Source: Rhodobacterales bacterium 32-67-9 (GTDB lineage Bacteria > Pseudomonadota > Alphaproteobacteria > Rhodobacterales > Rhodobacteraceae). Taken from it: DNA of 47,139 nucleotides. The notes below the pieces were generated by a model. That model was given only the letters and a program-made list of their open reading frames with translations, was not told the origin of the DNA and made no database searches. The position numbers and the translations under genes are program-made. The stretch lies in NCBI GenBank assembly GCA_002280515.1, contig NCEA01000034.1, positions 1 through 47,139 of the forward strand, read 5' to 3'. Below are positions 45,290 to 47,139 of the stretch, one piece after another. The stretch's first letter is position 1. Each line of letters starts with the position of its first letter.

Positions 45290-45347
45290 GAGTTGCGCCT
45301 TTCTGATGCTGTTTCCGTCAATCCGGCCGATCCTGTGCCGCGGTGCC

Positions 45348-45362
45348 TTAACATCGCGCTAA
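45348..45362. promoter_or_regulatory. CtrA-like box upstream of flgE
   Basis: TTAA-N7-CTAA matches the CtrA consensus at seven of eight positions. It is 58 bases from the flgE start and 35 bases... beyond the motB frame edge on its other side (motB ends at 45383), so it lies in true intergenic DNA. Confidence 0.6.
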
Positions 45363-45382
45363 CGGCGGACCGCCGGATGTTT

Positions 45383-46237
45383 TCAATTGTCGGAACGAAG
45401 CAGGATGACCTCGATCCGGTTGTTGCGGGGCGCCATCGGGTTGCGCAGCGCAGGCTTCCGGTCGGCATATCCGGTGACTCGCTGGATGCGTTCGGCCGCA
45501 AGCCCGTCGCCCTCCAGCATGGTTCTGAGCCGCATCGCCCGTGCGGTCGACAGATCCCATGCCGGGTTCTCACGCAGCACCTCCGGCAGGGCGCGGATAT
45601 GGCCGTTCACCGCGATTCCGTTGCCGACGAGATCGAAGACGCGGGCCAGCATCACGGTTAGCTGCTCCAGAATCGGCGCGGGGCGGTCGCTTTCGCCCTG
45701 AAAGAGCGGCACATCGTCGAGGTCGAAAAGCTCGACGATCAGGCCTTCGTCGGTGACGCGGGTGACGATGTGGCGGGCCGCCTCTTCGCTCACCATGCTT
45801 TCGCCGCCGATTCCCATCAGGGCTTCCTCGATCCGCCGCACCTCTTCGGCGAAGGCCGCGGCATCGGCGGACGTGCTGTCATTGGTATCGGTGCCGGTCT
45901 GGCCCATCGCCTGACGTTCTTTGCTGGGCTTCAGGCTTGACGCGCCGGTACCATTCTGGGCGATCTGGTCTTCGGAAAAGACGCTGTCGCCGCCGAAGGA
46001 CCCGTCGCCGCCACCCGAAACGCGGCTCAGCGGAATCGTCGGACTGAAATAGTCCGCGATGCCCTTGCGTTGTTTTTCCGTCGTCGCGTTCAGCAGCCAC
46101 ATCAGCATGAAGAAGGCCATCATGGCGGTGACGAAGTCGGCATAGGCAACCTTCCACGCCCCCCCGTGGTGCCCGCCGCCGCCGACGACCTTCTTGCGCT
46201 TGATGATGACTGGTGCCGCGTTCGATTGCGCACCCAT
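45383..46237 (-). CDS. motB: Flagellar stator protein MotB
   Basis: MotB is the stator subunit that anchors MotA to peptidoglycan. The chosen ATG at 46237 gives 284 residues; AAAGG stands about 8 bases upstream, and a GTG seven codons earlier is less likely. The basic cytoplasmic N-terminus (IIKRKK) leads to one membrane segment with the proton-binding Asp in WKVAYADFVTAMMAFFMLMW (about 28-47). The C-terminal OmpA-like domain (about 170-284) has NGIAVNGHIRAL, LSTARAMRLRTMLEGDGLAA and NRIEVILLRS. A CtrA-like box stands 47 bases upstream. Confidence 0.96.
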   Translation of the reverse strand: MGAQSNAAPVIIKRKKVVGGGGHHGGAWKVAYADFVTAMMAFFMLMWLLNATTEKQRKGIADYFSPTIPLSRVSGGGDGSFGGDSVFSEDQIAQNGTGASSLKPSKERQAMGQTGTDTNDSTSADAAAFAEEVRRIEEALMGIGGESMVSEEAARHIVTRVTDEGLIVELFDLDDVPLFQGESDRPAPILEQLTVMLARVFDLVGNGIAVNGHIRALPEVLRENPAWDLSTARAMRLRTMLEGDGLAAERIQRVTGYADRKPALRNPMAPRNNRIEVILLRSDN

Positions 46238-46284
46238 CCCACCAACCTTTTCTTTCACCCGAGGTCAGACTTAGCAGCCACGGC

Positions 46285-46299
46285 TTAATGCTTTCCTAA
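46285..46299. promoter_or_regulatory. CtrA-like box upstream of motB
   Basis: TTAA-N7-CTAA matches the CtrA consensus at seven of eight positions and lies 47 bases before the motB start codon. It marks the outer edge of the flagellar cluster; RHS-related sequence begins within about 20 bases beyond it. Confidence 0.6.
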
Positions 46300-46315
46300 T
46301 TCCACCGCGCATCAC

Positions 46316-47041
46316 GAAGATGGGGGTAGCGGCGCGATTCCGACGCGGGTGAACGCGTTCCGCCTCGACGGCCTCGGTTCCGTCCGCGCCGTCACCAACG
46401 AGGCCGGGCTTGCCACCGGACGCACCGCCTACCGCCCCTTGGGGCCGAGGAGCCCCCCCTGACCCCGGTCAGCTCGCTCGGCCTGCCCGAGACCAAGGGG
46501 TGAGGCAGGACCGTAGCCCCTGCGGGGCCGCGAAAGCCTGCCGAACGCGGCGAACGCTTCGACGACCAGTCGGGGCTACAGTACCTCAACGCCAGGTACT
46601 ACGACCCCAAACTCGCCATGTTCATCCAGCCGGACTGGTGGGAGGTGATGCAGCCGGGCGTCGGGACGAATAGGTACTCCTACAGCTTCAATGATCCCGT
46701 GAATGGTCTCGACAAGTCAGGCAACAAAAGAATAAAATTGCCATGGGGGGAGTGTTTCCGGAGATCTATATGACGCGGCAAGAGTAGGCATTTCCAAACG
46801 CAACGTTAAGCTTGCCGGTTCAACGCATCCTGAAACTAAAGTGCCGTTTGACAAAGAAGGCTTTCCCGACTTTTCAAAGCACCTGTACGAAGGTGTCGAT
46901 GGGGCAGGGAAGAAGATCGATAGCGATGTGAATATCGGGAAGTTAACAGGTAGTAGAGAGCTTGATGCACAATTGGCCAATGTACGTGCTGGCCTAGAGT
47001 CAGGACCCATAAATCCGCTTGAGTGCGGTCTTGCTGCGTGA
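46316..47041 (+). pseudogene. Decayed RHS-repeat protein with toxin-like C-terminal tip
   Basis: Three reading frames spell one broken RHS protein. The first (about 46316-46462) reads VNAFRLDGLGSVRAVTNEAG. After a shift the second reads GLPETKG, a TGA at 46501, then the RHS core RFDDQSGLQYLNARYYDPKL and TNRYSYSFNDPVNGLDKSGN. At the G6 run 46745-46750 the frame shifts by one; the third frame reads HPETKVPFDKEGFPDFSKHL and LTGSRELDAQLANVRAGLES, like the start of WHH-type HNH nuclease toxin tips, then stops at 47041 before any W-H-H motif. The tip is visibly more AT-rich than the core. RHS proteins deliver toxins to neighbours; this copy is inactive as it stands. Confidence 0.75.
46501..46545. 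repeat. Short palindromic insert inside the RHS core
   Basis: Between the codons for ETKG and ERFDD, where intact RHS cores usually have only one or two residues, lie about 45 extra bases. They hold nested inverted repeats: GGCAGG (46505-46510) with CCTGCC (46537-46542), and GCCCC-TGC-GGGGC inside. The size and symmetry suggest a small palindromic element. Confidence 0.35.
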
Positions 47042-47139
47042 TGGCGTTGTTGCGAAATTCACGCTCGAGGCGTGCCTTCCCCCTTTCCCCGTTGATGTCA
47101 GACGACGCGGACGATTTCGGCGGTGCCGAGGGCGTTGAA
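47042..47139. other. Abrupt sequence change at window end, possibly mobile-element DNA
   Basis: The toxin frame ends in residues unlike the family (GPINPLECGLAA) and the GC content rises again. GGCGTTGTTGCGAAATTC at about 47044 resembles the terminus of IS5-like elements. Only 98 bases remain, too few to identify a gene. Confidence 0.25.

Overview
The window is GC-rich chromosomal DNA from an alphaproteobacterium, most likely the order Rhodobacterales (Paracoccaceae / Roseobacter-type). The reasons are the alphaproteobacterial flagellar regulators FlaF and FlbT, CtrA-type boxes (TTAA-N7-TTAA) in front of flagellar operons, a Hint_2-domain protein of the kind common in this order, and the proteins themselves. 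All assignments come from reading the sequence and translations; no database search was run.

Region 1 (about 1-14.2 kb) is a housekeeping, replication-linked block. On the minus strand, in transcription order, lie rpsT, dnaA, dnaN, recF, a VOC-family gene, a LysE-family exporter, a lamin-tail/Hint protein and gyrB, so three accessory genes separate recF from gyrB. Right of rpsT are an enoyl-CoA hydratase gene and mutM (minus strand) and the divergent ubiquinone genes ubiE and ubiB (plus strand). Bases 1-506, downstream of gyrB, hold no gene I can support and may end in an insertion-sequence terminus.

Region 2 (about 14.2-46.3 kb) is one nearly uninterrupted flagellar supercluster. It encodes hook capping and length control (flgD, fliK), a rod-binding protein and FlgN-like chaperone, flagellin with FlaF and FlbT, the export ATPase (fliI), rod (flgB, flgC, fliE, flgF, flgG), rings (fliF, flgA, flgH, flgI), the export gate (fliP, fliQ, fliR, flhB, flhA), ATPase accessories (fliH and a FliJ candidate), hook and hook-associated proteins (flgE, flgK, flgL), stators (motA, motB), a MotE-family protein, two FliL-family proteins, a periplasmic transglycosylase and several poorly described proteins. 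The main minus-strand run is fliL > small membrane protein > motE > motA > 823-aa periplasmic protein > transglycosylase > flhA > fliR > flhB > fliJ candidate. The main plus-strand runs are flgB > flgC > fliE > fliQ > flgF > flgG > flgA > flgH > fliL2 and fliF > fliH > fliN > fliP. Neighbouring genes are often coupled by ATGA, GTGA or TGATG overlaps. Six CtrA-like boxes lie in the promoter regions; before fliI, fliL, fliK and motB they stand 45-47 bases from the start codon. No fliG, fliM, fliD or fliO was recognised in the window.

Region 3 (46.3-47.1 kb) is accessory DNA: a decayed RHS-repeat core, a more AT-rich toxin-like tip frameshifted at a run of six G, and an abrupt change of sequence at the window end.

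The observations I would follow first are the MotE-MotA-823-aa protein module, which parallels the rhizobial MotC/MotE system; the evenly spaced CtrA boxes; the structured flagellin leader next to flbT; and the broken RHS toxin.
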